Origin: JBCBSS01 sp039819065
Lineage (GTDB): Bacteria > Bacteroidota > Bacteroidia > Cytophagales > Cyclobacteriaceae
Reading direction: 5' to 3'
Assembly (NCBI GenBank): GCA_039819065.1
Contig: JBCBSS010000014.1
Span: 16,634-80,633 of the forward strand
Length of the DNA stretch: 64,000 nucleotides
The stretch's first letter is position 1; each line of letters opens with the position of its first letter. Positions 18,931-28,657 of the stretch are shown piece after piece. Both the position numbers and the translations under genes were made by a program. Below the pieces are notes generated by a model that was given only the letters and a program-made list of their open reading frames with translations, did not search any database and had not been told where the DNA came from.

Positions 18931-20160
18931 ATGAATAAAATATCGTCCCTGGTTTTAGTAATCTTCTGGCTAAGCGTCCTTGTCAGTTGCCAAACACTGG
19001 ATTCTGTCGAGCCTAGTGAGCGAAGTACTTTTATCAAGTTCTTCAACGACTCAGGCAGTGACGTAGGTGCTGCGATAGAGCCTACCCCAGATGGTGGATT
19101 TATCAGCCTTGGCACTTCTGAATCCGGACAATTGAGTCGTGCAGTATTGGTTAAAACCGACAGGCTTGGTAATACGGAATGGACACAATCTTTTGAAAAT
19201 GCCTCGGGATGCGCCTTGCTTGTGCAAGAGGACGGTTACTTGATTGTTGGCGACAGTATCAACATCTTAGATGCTAACGAAACATTGGCTAAAATCTATC
19301 TCTTCAAGACCGATTTACAAGGTAACATGATTGCCAATACCACCATCGCAAACCCCAACGGCCAACTGGATGTTCATGGCAAGGCGGTCACTGTGGATCT
19401 TAATGGTGATATTCTGGTGACCGGAGATGCTGAAGATGATTCTGACCTCGAAGAAACCGTGTTAGCCAACATATCAGCAGCGGATTTCTCTTTAAATTGG
19501 ATACAACGCTACGAGCTGGACATCAGAAGCTACGACAATGGCAAATCACTTCATCAGAACCCTGACGGTTCTATCATATGGTGTTCCTCTGTATTCAGAG
19601 AACTTGATGATGATAGGACTGAAACTTATGTCAGTGTGAATGTTGTACCACCAGATTCAGAATCTGAAAGCAACGCTTTATTTGGCAGAAATGTGCCAGA
19701 AAACTTCAGCGGTGTAGATATAAGACCAGGCCTGTTCGGTTTTGGCGTCATAGGAACGATGACCGATTTTGATAACCAAAACGGCGAAATATTTTTCATC
19801 AGAGTTGACCAAAGTGGGCTGGTGATTGACAATTCAGAATTAATGTTTGGCAACTCCGGCGATGATTTTGGATATTCTCTTAGCTTGACTAGCGACGGAG
19901 GCTTCATTCTATTAGGTGGGTTAGCCACCACTCCTGAAAGTGGAAATGGTGGACTGGATTATTACCTGGTTAAAATCGATGCTTTCGGAAATATCCAATG
20001 GGACAGCCTTATTGGCGGAGCCGGCGACGAGATCGGTGGTACAGTTCGACAGACGGCCGATGGAGGATATGTAATTTTCGGTACTTCCCTACTCCAAGGT
20101 GTATCATCAATGGTATTGGTCAAAACCAATTCCTTAGGGCAACTAGTCGATCCACTTTAA
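18931..20160 (+). CDS. Lipoprotein with beta-propeller-like repeats
   Basis: A 409-residue lipoprotein: the hydrophobic leader ends in the lipobox LVSC, so lipidation at Cys20 is expected. The mature part has repeated blocks of the type DGGFISLGTS...VLVKTDRLGNTEW, DGGFILLGG...YLVKIDAFGNIQW and DGGYVIFGTS...VLVKTNSLGQL, characteristic of propeller-like secreted proteins of Bacteroidota. No catalytic residues are recognised. It follows the barrel gene after 7 bases and is the last tightly spaced gene of the NTT-TIR-STAND operon; the next start is 112 bases away. It is probably on the outer membrane or cell surface, perhaps bound to the barrel. Confidence 0.8.
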   Translation: MNKISSLVLVIFWLSVLVSCQTLDSVEPSERSTFIKFFNDSGSDVGAAIEPTPDGGFISLGTSESGQLSRAVLVKTDRLGNTEWTQSFENASGCALLVQEDGYLIVGDSINILDANETLAKIYLFKTDLQGNMIANTTIANPNGQLDVHGKAVTVDLNGDILVTGDAEDDSDLEETVLANISAADFSLNWIQRYELDIRSYDNGKSLHQNPDGSIIWCSSVFRELDDDRTETYVSVNVVPPDSESESNALFGRNVPENFSGVDIRPGLFGFGVIGTMTDFDNQNGEIFFIRVDQSGLVIDNSELMFGNSGDDFGYSLSLTSDGGFILLGGLATTPESGNGGLDYYLVKIDAFGNIQWDSLIGGAGDEIGGTVRQTADGGYVIFGTSLLQGVSSMVLVKTNSLGQLVDPL

Positions 20161-20272
20161 ACGGATCATCTTAAGCAGATTAAAATGATGAGTTTGAAGT
20201 CATATATCGCACACGATAAAGCATAGACAAACAGAACCAAAGAACGAAATTGAAATTTAGAACAGGTTGGAT

Positions 20273-23200
20273 ATGAACGGGAATTTAAAGGCTATCAAAC
20301 TAAGCACATCACTGCAAGGCCTTTTGGTGTTCTTATGTATACTATTTTCTGGCAGTAGGGCCATCGGACAGCCCAATAACCCTACCTCATTTTCAGTAGA
20401 TTGTGCCAGTGCCAATGAAATCCAATTAAGCTGGACACGTCCTACCGGCGTGTTTGGTACAGATTGGGATGGCGTGATCGTTTATGCCCGGGAAGGGAGT
20501 GCTACGGTGGGACAGACCTTCACTAGCGAAGACATTCCTGGTAGTGATGGCAATGGCGTTTTTGGTGCTGGTGATGCAGCAGATAATAGTGCCTTCGTTG
20601 TGGCCATCGTAGATACCGATGTAGATGGTGACGTGGTGATCTCAGGACTAACTGCAGGATCTACCTATCATTTTATCGCTTATGCCTATGATGAAATAAC
20701 CGGGGCCAACAATGATGATTTCAGTACTGGTACCAGTATCGAAAATGGAACAGCCAATGGTATTACAGGTGCAAGCGTGACCACCAATGGAAGTGGGCAG
20801 GTTACGATCAACTGGACCAACCCCTCTCCTGCCACTTGTGTAGAACGGGTGGTTATAGTAGCGCGTAGCGGCTCTGCTGTAGAGGCTGCTGTCAATCAGG
20901 CCAACCTCAACCTGGAAACCGATGCAACCAACTACGTGGCGGCGGCCAGTTGGTCTGCCAGAACAGACGCTAATGATGTTCGAGACATCACACCCAGCAA
21001 TGTTGGTACAGATAACACCAATTATGTAGTGGCCAATGTCAGCAATGCCACCAATAGTGCGGTCATTACCGGTTTGGATAGTGAAACGAATTTCCACTTC
21101 AGAGTATTCTTAATGGGATCCGGAAGTAATGCCTCGGTATCAGAAGGAGTAGATGTTAACGCCTTTACCTTTTCCAGTGCACCGGCAGCACATCCGGCGG
21201 CCTTTTCGGCCACAACCGCTGGCTCAGATCAGATTGATTTAAACTTCTCCGATGCAGGTTCAATCACCAATGCAGATGGATATATCATTCTACGCAGAAT
21301 GGACGGAAGTAACCCTACGGCATCCGGTGTAGTAGATGGCAATGCCCCTGGTTCATTGAGTCTTCCGGCGGGTACTACGTTAGTAACGACCATTACCAAT
21401 GGTACAACAACTTCATTTTCAAATACCGGACTAAATGCCGAAACCTCCTACAACTATGCCATCATACCCTTTAATTCTGATGGCTCTAACGATGAAACTT
21501 TCAATTATAGAACGAGTGCTACCATTCAGGTAGATGACGCATTTACATTATCAGATGAGCCTGCTGCCCATCCAGCCGCGTTTACTGCCACACCAAACGG
21601 ATCTACCCAGGTTGACTTGAGCTTCTCGGCCGCCAGTACTATTACTGACGCTGATGGCTATATCATCTTAAGACGTCAGGACGGTAGCAATCCTACGGCC
21701 TCCGGCATAGTAGATGGCAGTAACCCTGGTTCATTAAGCCTTCCAGCCGGCACTACGTTAGTAACAACCATTACCAATGGTGCAACTACTTCGTTTCCAA
21801 ATACAGGCCTTACGGCTGGAACCAGTTACAATTATGCCATCATACCCTTCAATTTTGATGGCTCCAACAATGAAACTTATAATTATAGGACGAGTGCGAC
21901 CATACAAACCGCTTCATCGTCAACAGGTATTACTGTTACCATAGGCAATAATACCAGCAATACGGCATCCAATGCTGCCGCATTAGAAAATGACGATACC
22001 AACTTAGCACTATTGGGTTTCTCTTTAACGTCAGATGGTACGCCTTCTTTAACCGGAATAAACATACAAGCGAGTTCAAACCCGCCCGTCAGTATAACCA
22101 ATATCAGGCTATTCATATCAACTGATAATACGTTTTCACTAGCAGATACAGACCTGGGTGCCACCGTAAACTTGACCGCTTCGGAAATACAGATAAGTGG
22201 AATAAGTCAAACTGTTTCTTCAAGTGTAAGATTTTATTTTCTAGTCGCCGATATAGCCGGTACCGTCAATAGTAGTACACCCAACCTTCAACTATCATTT
22301 GATCAAAATGATTTGAGTATCGGAGGTTCTGTGACCGCTAATACGATAACAGGCAGAGACTACTCATTCGCGGATGTAATTAACCCTGTGGCTACCGCTT
22401 TTAGTCCCATGGATAATGCGACTAATGTACCGGCCAGCACCAACCTACTACAAATTACATTTGATGAAGATGTTGTAATTGACCCTCCGCCAATTATCGA
22501 TGATACTGATAGAATTCGTATTCGGATAGGTTCAACAACAGTGCGCTCCATTGATAAGGATGACCCAGCGGTCACAACCAGTGGTAACGTTGCTACCATA
22601 GATTTGTCGGCGCTATCACCGTCTTTTTCATTAAGTGCCAATACTTCGTATAACATTAGGATCGGTGGCGATGTATTTGAAGATACAGAAAACCCTGAAG
22701 GAAACAACTACGCAGGTATCGCATCAAGCACAACATGGAATTTCACAACCACCGGTTCTTCAGTGACAGCCGCCAACCTGGATGTCTGTCAAAATACTGG
22801 TTTTGTTCCTTTAGGGGACATAAGAATAAACGAAGGTAGTGATGATGATTTCAGCGATACGAATACTACTGTATCTCTTATTCTATCTCTGAGTAACACT
22901 GGTTTTTCTTTTCAACCGGGTGTGGGCACAATTGATGTAGACCCATCTCCGCCTGGAACAGGAAGTAATGATATTGACAATATTAATATTTCCGTAGGTG
23001 CTCAAGATCTGTTGATCACCTACACAATGGACAATAATGGTAATGGCGATCAAGAATCTATAGTGATCAGTGGTCTGATGGTTCAGGCTAATGGAAGTCA
23101 AGCATCAGCATCCTTGTTGAGAACCGGTGGAACAGCCAATCAAAGCGGTAATGCCGTATCTGATGCCAATGTGCATGCCGCATTAACGCTAGGAACGCCA

Positions 23201-26200
23201 GCTATTACCTTTACCAATGATGCTACCGCTAACACCATCTGTGAAGGAGAAGCAATAATATTCACAGTGGGTAATAATACGGGGTATACAGGCTACAACT
23301 TCATGGTTGATGGTGTTACTGCTCAAAACAATGGCAGTAATCAATTTACAACCTCTGCCTTAACGAATGGCCAAATAGTGAGTGTCGTGGCGACCGGGCC
23401 AGCGGTTTGTTCTGATTTCGATGAATTTACCATTACGGTAAACGATTCACCAGTAGCAGATATCAATATTACATCGGGAAGCAATCCTTCTTGTGTTGGA
23501 GATGATATCGAATTTACAGCCTCTCCTTCTGGTGCCGATAACTATACTTTCAATCGATACAATTCGGCTAATGTTTTCATCAGTTCTGTCAACAACGGAA
23601 CCAACCCAAGCTTGACCATTAACAATACCACCCTTAATAATGGTGACAGGATCTCAGTAACAGTAACTGAGAGTGGTTGTACAGATGAAAGTGCCAGAAT
23701 ATCACAGACCATTAATTCACTACCCAGTGTCACACTCGATACTGACGATGGCCTCAGAAACTACAGTGAAACCGCGGCGGCAGTCACATTGGTCGGTACC
23801 CCGTCTACACCGGTTGGTGTATACAGCGGTCCCGGAGTAATAGGGGATCAATTTTTTCCTAACATCGCTGGAATAACTTCTGGTACACCGCATACTTTAA
23901 CTTATACCTATACAGATCCAAGTACTGGTTGCTCATCCTCTGATATTATTCTGGTGGATGTTTTCGACCCTAACGCCACATTTAACAACTTGAGTGCCTC
24001 TTATTGCGCGGATGACGGTTCTGAAGGGATACTATCACTTAGCCCTAGCGCTCCCATAATCCCTCCTGGATTTGAGTTTGTTGATTTTGTTGGTCCAGGA
24101 GTTCAGTTCTTAGGCGGTTCAAACTATCGATTTGTTCCTGGTTTGGCTGGGGATGGCTCACACACGGTTAGTATGAGAATCAGGTTCTCTGGTATTCCTC
24201 CTGTTATACCTCCTGGGGCCCCAATAATTTTTATTTCCCAAATTACAACAGTTAATCCAGTGCCGGATGCCAGTTTCGAACCCATCAACTTCGCGTTTTG
24301 TGATAACGAGGGAGCGGTAGATTTGACCCCAACCAATACCATTGAATCCGGGGCGGTTTTCAATTTCAGCGCTTCTCAGGGAATTACGGGCAACCAAACC
24401 ACTGGTTTCGATTTTGACCCATCACTGGTTACTGTCACGGGGGCAGGACCAGAGGTGATCACCATAACCTACACTTACACCAGCCCTGATAATTGCGATG
24501 ACGTAGCTACCCAAACTGTAAGGGTATTTGCACAACCACCTGCACCTACTGCACCGGACGTGGAGCAATGTGAAAGAAATGTAGATCCATTCCTTTCAGT
24601 GAGCGGACAATCAGGGGCAATATTTACCTGGTACACAAGTCTAGGCGATGTGGGTATCAACCCGGCTGGTGGTGGAGAGAATTTTGATACTGGATTAGAC
24701 GATACTTCTCCTCCGGTTACTAATACATTCTACGTAACACAAACACTTAACAATTGCGAAAGTGACCCTACAGAAGTCGATCTTATTATCAGATCTACTC
24801 CACTGCCAACCCTGGCCTTGTCCCCAACCGTTCCAGCAGCTGGCTATTGTGAAGATGAAGGAGTAATTGATATAATACTCAGCCCCACCTTAGGTTCCCC
24901 TTCTTTAACTACCGAATTGTTTTTTGATGGTCAGTTAATCAATACGGATGAATTTAACACAGATACCATACCGGTGGGTGCTCATCTATTAAGGTACAGA
25001 GTGACCAACGTGTTCAATTGTGTAGATTCTGTAGAAGTCCCATTTGTGATACAACCACTTCCGGTTTTAAGTTTTGAAGGCCTTAATGCGGCCTTAGCCT
25101 ATTGTGAGAATGATGCACCCGTAGAACTGACCGCCAACCAATCGGGTGGGTTGTTTTCAGGTAATGGAGTAGTCAATACAGGAGTTGGTACTGCTACTTT
25201 CAATCCTGCTTCTCCTGCGGTAACCACCAGTGGTGTAAATACTATTACCTATACCTTTACCGAACCTACTACCAACTGCTCAAATACGATAACCAGGGAC
25301 ATAACTGTCTTTCCTATTGACCCACCTAATTTCGTTAACATTACCAATGGATTGACTGAGTTCTGTATCACTGATGGTCCGGTAACCCTTCAAGGAAACC
25401 AGGGCACGCTAGGCAATTATACTGGCCCTGGCCTCACTGACAATATGGATGGTACTGCCACTTTTGACCCACGCGATTTTGATACAGGAGGAGATTTTGA
25501 TATCTCTTTCTCGTATCAGAACGCCAATCAGTGTTCCGAATCAATCACCCAAACATTTACCATCAACGAGCTACCGATTGTAAGCATATTTGGTTTCAAC
25601 AATCCTGCTGTGTATTGTGTCAATGAAACGCCGGGCACAGTGGCGCTAAGCAGTAACCAAACGGCCGGTACATTTGTAGGTGATGGTATTACGGACAATG
25701 GTGATGGTACAGCATCATGGAATATCATAACGGCAGCTGGTAGTGATGATCCCGCCAGTCAATCTTCACACGATATTACTTTCACCTTTACGGATCCGGT
25801 AACAGGGTGTACTAATTCTATCACTCAGACTGTGTTGATCGACCCTAAACCCGATGTAAGTGTTTTTGGACTGGACCCTTCTTTGGCTTACTGTAAGACC
25901 GATTCTATTTTCTCGCTCCAAGGCGCACCAGGTGAAATAACAGGAATATTTGTTGGTGGTACGGCGGACAATGCCATCACCAATGGGCCACGTGGGTTGG
26001 CATTATTCGACCCTGGTGCCATTGGTTTGACACCTGGATCAGATTTCACTATTCGTTACGAATACACAAACCCTGAAACAAGTTGTGTTAATGACACTGT
26101 TACTACAATCAGTATTCTACCTAATTATACATTAGCATTCAATACGGTTAACCCTGAAAACTGCGATGGTGATCTGGTAGAGTTTCAAAGCCGTTTTACT

Positions 26201-28300
26201 CCTATTCCAATGTCTGCTGCCATAACACTAGACTTCTTCACGTGGGATTTTGGCGACGGTAGCGCCCAGGTAATGGGTCCTTCAGATGATCCAATACCAG
26301 CAGGTACGAATGGAGGGCGTACGACCGGTACATATCGTAATCCAATACACCAGTTTTTGGGTACTGGGGATTTCACTGTCACTGCAGCAGCAAGGTCGAG
26401 CACCAGTTGCGATGTGGCACAATCCGAGGTTGTAAGAATTGGTGTGATTCCGGAAATCGATTTTCAATGGACTAATGTATGCGTAGAACAGCCTGTCTCA
26501 TTTACCAGTATAGTAAGTAACCTTGACAAAAATTTGGATATAAGGTTATGGGCATGGGACTTCGATAACGACGGCACTCCCGATGATAGTAGCCCTGACC
26601 CGACTTTCACTTTCCCAGCTCCCGGGGTATACCCAATTACTTTGGTAGCAGTCACAAATGATGGTTGTCGGCAAGTATTCAGTGAAGATATATTTGTAGT
26701 ACCTACTATCACTTTTGATCCTGATAACAGGACCTATAAAGAAGACTTTGATCAAGGAACTGGTGACTGGGTCGCTGGTGGCACCAGTCCTTCATGGCAG
26801 CATGGCACACCGACGGGGGGTAGAATAGACTTTGATGGCTCGGTTGATGGTAACGGTCAGGCATGGAAGACCACTAATATAGATGGTACATACAATGCCG
26901 GGGAGAATTCATGGGTACATAGCCCCTGTTTTGATATGACCGGAATTAATAGACCTGTAATTCAGTTCAGTTTGATTTATTCCACGCGTACCCAGTTAGA
27001 TGGCCTGGTCCTTCAAGTTAATCCAACCGATAATACAGATGATGAATCTCTATGGGAAGTAGTGGGTGAAATAGATCAGGGAAGACAATGGTATAACACC
27101 TTCGGTATTCAAGGAAGCCCGGGTCAGCAGACGATATCCGGTGATATTGGATGGTCAGGGTCTAACAATGTGGACACGATCAACTTGAGTTACGATACGG
27201 TGGCTTTCAACCTTGATCCTTGGGCCAATGAGCCTCGTCTACGATTTAGGCTAGCCTTTGGTAGTATCGCCGCTCCACCATCTGATGATTTTGATGGTGT
27301 GGCTTTTGATAATATATCAATTGGTGAACGAACCAGAACGGTGCTATTGGAGAACTTCACCAATACTTCACTTGCCAGTGCCGTAGCACATAATCAGGCC
27401 TACAGAAACTTCGGGCCTAGTACCCAAGAAGTGGTGAGAATACAATACCATACTTCATTCCCGGGTGATGATCCGATAGCGGATGATGATCCATTCTCTC
27501 CCAACGCCAGGGCCTCGTTCTACGGTATAACCGACGTACCGGCCGCAAGAGTCGATGGCTCTTTTCAAGATGGTGCGCTAGATACATGGCTAAATGAAGC
27601 TTTTAATAATGCTACATTGCTTCCTGCCGAGTTAGACATAGACATTCAAACCTTGGATACACTTCAAGATCAGCTCTTTGTCAGGGCTACCATGACGGCT
27701 TTAGCGGAGATCAAGCCCAATGCCGTGGTGCATATAGCTTTTGTTGAGAGAGAAATCACTGCACAGGAAGCTGCAGGCACAAACGGTGAAACAGAATTTG
27801 ACTATGTAGTGAAGGATATGCTTCCTTCAGCTGCTGGAACCAAGTTTACACAAGCCTTCCAGGAAGGTGACCAATTCACAGCAGAAGCCTTTGGTGATAT
27901 CAATAACTTCTACGATTTGAGTCAGGTAGCGGTAGTGGTATTCGTACAAAATGAAGATTTAAGAACTATTCTTCAAGCCAGTATATTAGAAAACCCATTG
28001 AATGTACCTGGTGTGGTGACTGACGTGGATGATGCCCTGAATTCAAATGCGGATATCACCATTTACCCGAACCCGGCCAACCAAAACTTCACAGTCGTCT
28101 TTCCAGAGATTACCAACGAGGCATTGGATATACAAGTGATTGATCCGGTGGGTAAATTAATTCACCAACAAAACATTCCGGTGGGTGTCGAGCGCATTGA
28201 AATAGATTCCGAGGATTTCGCTGCTGGGTTATATCACATTACGATTAGCAACAAACAGGAAATCATTAGCAGGAAAAGGTTGATGATCATGCATCAGTAA
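20273..28300 (+). CDS. Giant T9SS-secreted adhesin-like protein with Fn3, Ig-like, PKD, Omp28-like and sorting domains
   Basis: A 2675-residue exported protein. A signal peptide (LLVFLCILFSGSRAIGQ) leads into Fn3-like domains (about 35-550), two of them a tandem copy at 21182-21915. A lamin/cadherin-like block follows, then an Ig-like region (PVADAS-, PITDDTDRIRIRIGS-type strands, about 715-830) and many repeats with pattern AYCENDAPVELT...GLFSGNGV...YTFTEPTTNC (about 1160-1960). PKD domains come next (TWDFGDGS, WAWDFDNDG, about 1970-2145). Then a jelly-roll/MAM-like domain (about 2150-2360), an Omp28-like thioredoxin-fold region (VLLENFTNTS..., about 2360-2580), and a type A T9SS sorting domain (ITIYPNPANQNF... 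AGLYHITI). It should be exported by T9SS and attached to the surface. The ATG at 20273 is taken over a TTG two codons earlier. Confidence 0.85.
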   Translation: MNGNLKAIKLSTSLQGLLVFLCILFSGSRAIGQPNNPTSFSVDCASANEIQLSWTRPTGVFGTDWDGVIVYAREGSATVGQTFTSEDIPGSDGNGVFGAGDAADNSAFVVAIVDTDVDGDVVISGLTAGSTYHFIAYAYDEITGANNDDFSTGTSIENGTANGITGASVTTNGSGQVTINWTNPSPATCVERVVIVARSGSAVEAAVNQANLNLETDATNYVAAASWSARTDANDVRDITPSNVGTDNTNYVVANVSNATNSAVITGLDSETNFHFRVFLMGSGSNASVSEGVDVNAFTFSSAPAAHPAAFSATTAGSDQIDLNFSDAGSITNADGYIILRRMDGSNPTASGVVDGNAPGSLSLPAGTTLVTTITNGTTTSFSNTGLNAETSYNYAIIPFNSDGSNDETFNYRTSATIQVDDAFTLSDEPAAHPAAFTATPNGSTQVDLSFSAASTITDADGYIILRRQDGSNPTASGIVDGSNPGSLSLPAGTTLVTTITNGATTSFPNTGLTAGTSYNYAIIPFNFDGSNNETYNYRTSATIQTASSSTGITVTIGNNTSNTASNAAALENDDTNLALLGFSLTSDGTPSLTGINIQASSNPPVSITNIRLFISTDNTFSLADTDLGATVNLTASEIQISGISQTVSSSVRFYFLVADIAGTVNSSTPNLQLSFDQNDLSIGGSVTANTITGRDYSFADVINPVATAFSPMDNATNVPASTNLLQITFDEDVVIDPPPIIDDTDRIRIRIGSTTVRSIDKDDPAVTTSGNVATIDLSALSPSFSLSANTSYNIRIGGDVFEDTENPEGNNYAGIASSTTWNFTTTGSSVTAANLDVCQNTGFVPLGDIRINEGSDDDFSDTNTTVSLILSLSNTGFSFQPGVGTIDVDPSPPGTGSNDIDNINISVGAQDLLITYTMDNNGNGDQESIVISGLMVQANGSQASASLLRTGGTANQSGNAVSDANVHAALTLGTPAITFTNDATANTICEGEAIIFTVGNNTGYTGYNFMVDGVTAQNNGSNQFTTSALTNGQIVSVVATGPAVCSDFDEFTITVNDSPVADINITSGSNPSCVGDDIEFTASPSGADNYTFNRYNSANVFISSVNNGTNPSLTINNTTLNNGDRISVTVTESGCTDESARISQTINSLPSVTLDTDDGLRNYSETAAAVTLVGTPSTPVGVYSGPGVIGDQFFPNIAGITSGTPHTLTYTYTDPSTGCSSSDIILVDVFDPNATFNNLSASYCADDGSEGILSLSPSAPIIPPGFEFVDFVGPGVQFLGGSNYRFVPGLAGDGSHTVSMRIRFSGIPPVIPPGAPIIFISQITTVNPVPDASFEPINFAFCDNEGAVDLTPTNTIESGAVFNFSASQGITGNQTTGFDFDPSLVTVTGAGPEVITITYTYTSPDNCDDVATQTVRVFAQPPAPTAPDVEQCERNVDPFLSVSGQSGAIFTWYTSLGDVGINPAGGGENFDTGLDDTSPPVTNTFYVTQTLNNCESDPTEVDLIIRSTPLPTLALSPTVPAAGYCEDEGVIDIILSPTLGSPSLTTELFFDGQLINTDEFNTDTIPVGAHLLRYRVTNVFNCVDSVEVPFVIQPLPVLSFEGLNAALAYCENDAPVELTANQSGGLFSGNGVVNTGVGTATFNPASPAVTTSGVNTITYTFTEPTTNCSNTITRDITVFPIDPPNFVNITNGLTEFCITDGPVTLQGNQGTLGNYTGPGLTDNMDGTATFDPRDFDTGGDFDISFSYQNANQCSESITQTFTINELPIVSIFGFNNPAVYCVNETPGTVALSSNQTAGTFVGDGITDNGDGTASWNIITAAGSDDPASQSSHDITFTFTDPVTGCTNSITQTVLIDPKPDVSVFGLDPSLAYCKTDSIFSLQGAPGEITGIFVGGTADNAITNGPRGLALFDPGAIGLTPGSDFTIRYEYTNPETSCVNDTVTTISILPNYTLAFNTVNPENCDGDLVEFQSRFTPIPMSAAITLDFFTWDFGDGSAQVMGPSDDPIPAGTNGGRTTGTYRNPIHQFLGTGDFTVTAAARSSTSCDVAQSEVVRIGVIPEIDFQWTNVCVEQPVSFTSIVSNLDKNLDIRLWAWDFDNDGTPDDSSPDPTFTFPAPGVYPITLVAVTNDGCRQVFSEDIFVVPTITFDPDNRTYKEDFDQGTGDWVAGGTSPSWQHGTPTGGRIDFDGSVDGNGQAWKTTNIDGTYNAGENSWVHSPCFDMTGINRPVIQFSLIYSTRTQLDGLVLQVNPTDNTDDESLWEVVGEIDQGRQWYNTFGIQGSPGQQTISGDIGWSGSNNVDTINLSYDTVAFNLDPWANEPRLRFRLAFGSIAAPPSDDFDGVAFDNISIGERTRTVLLENFTNTSLASAVAHNQAYRNFGPSTQEVVRIQYHTSFPGDDPIADDDPFSPNARASFYGITDVPAARVDGSFQDGALDTWLNEAFNNATLLPAELDIDIQTLDTLQDQLFVRATMTALAEIKPNAVVHIAFVEREITAQEAAGTNGETEFDYVVKDMLPSAAGTKFTQAFQEGDQFTAEAFGDINNFYDLSQVAVVVFVQNEDLRTILQASILENPLNVPGVVTDVDDALNSNADITIYPNPANQNFTVVFPEITNEALDIQVIDPVGKLIHQQNIPVGVERIEIDSEDFAAGLYHITISNKQEIISRKRLMIMHQ
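21182..21915 (+). repeat. Tandem duplication of an Fn3-like module inside the giant gene
   Basis: Two copies of a 126-codon unit (beginning at 21182 and at 21560, offset 378 bases) encode nearly the same module: both contain DGYIILRR, GSLSLPAGTTLVTTITNG and SYNYAIIPFN. The high similarity points to a recent internal duplication or gene conversion. Confidence 0.85.
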
Positions 28301-28309
28301 TCTGCTAAC

Positions 28310-28345
28310 AAAAAAGAGGGCTGTCGATTGATAGCCCTCTTTTTT
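28310..28345 (+). terminator. Bidirectional hairpin terminator after the giant gene
   Basis: A 13-bp stem (AAAAAAGAGGGCT with its complement) around a 10-base loop, ending in six T on the plus strand and six A at its start, so it can act in both directions. It begins 10 bases after the stop and serves the giant gene; the convergent permease gene ends farther right. Confidence 0.88.
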
Positions 28346-28657
28346 ATGCTGAGCGTAGGCAGTCGATAAACCTATTGCTTAAGCAAGTTGCTGTCATTGC
28401 GAACGACGTAGAAGTGAAGCAATCCAGTTGTTCTACAGAGTCCCCCTTAATCTTAGGCTGAATACGAAGGAATAAACTTCGCTCATATGCCGTCGTTTGT
28501 GCCTTCCGACTAACAAAGTCAACTCCTCACAAACGACGAAAATAAACAAAGCGCCCGGGTCCCTAGCACAGTGGCGATATGAGAGTATTACTAGGGGTGA
28601 CAGCTACGTTATGAGGGCTTTTAATACAAAGGCTTCTTCTTATGTGTCTACCTCTTT
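28346..28657. other. 312-base intergenic region with repeat-like sequences
   Basis: No gene is supported here. It holds a segment (28392-28425) with ATTGC and GCAAT arms, reminiscent of a TGTCATTGCGA...GAAGCAATC element that I recall as dispersed in many bacterial genomes. It also holds a perfect 11-bp inverted repeat (CGTCGTTTGTG at 28491-28501 with CACAAACGACG at 28528-28538). A short open frame across its right end has no coding character. Confidence 0.5.
28491..28538. repeat. Perfect 11-bp inverted repeat
   Basis: CGTCGTTTGTG and its exact complement are separated by 26 bases. It may be a remnant of a small mobile or dispersed element, since it adjoins another repeat-like segment at 28392-28425. 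Confidence 0.5.

Noticed and set aside
20648..21097. 149-codon open frame on the minus strand inside the giant gene, and similar ones at 22360-22707 and 21883-22164
   Set aside because: They lie opposite a clear secreted protein with domain repeats, and show no start context, family motif or neighbour logic.
21182..21915. Regular repeats that might be a CRISPR array
   Set aside because: The unit is 378 bases, in frame, and encodes an Fn3-like module; there are no short repeats with unique spacers and no cas genes.
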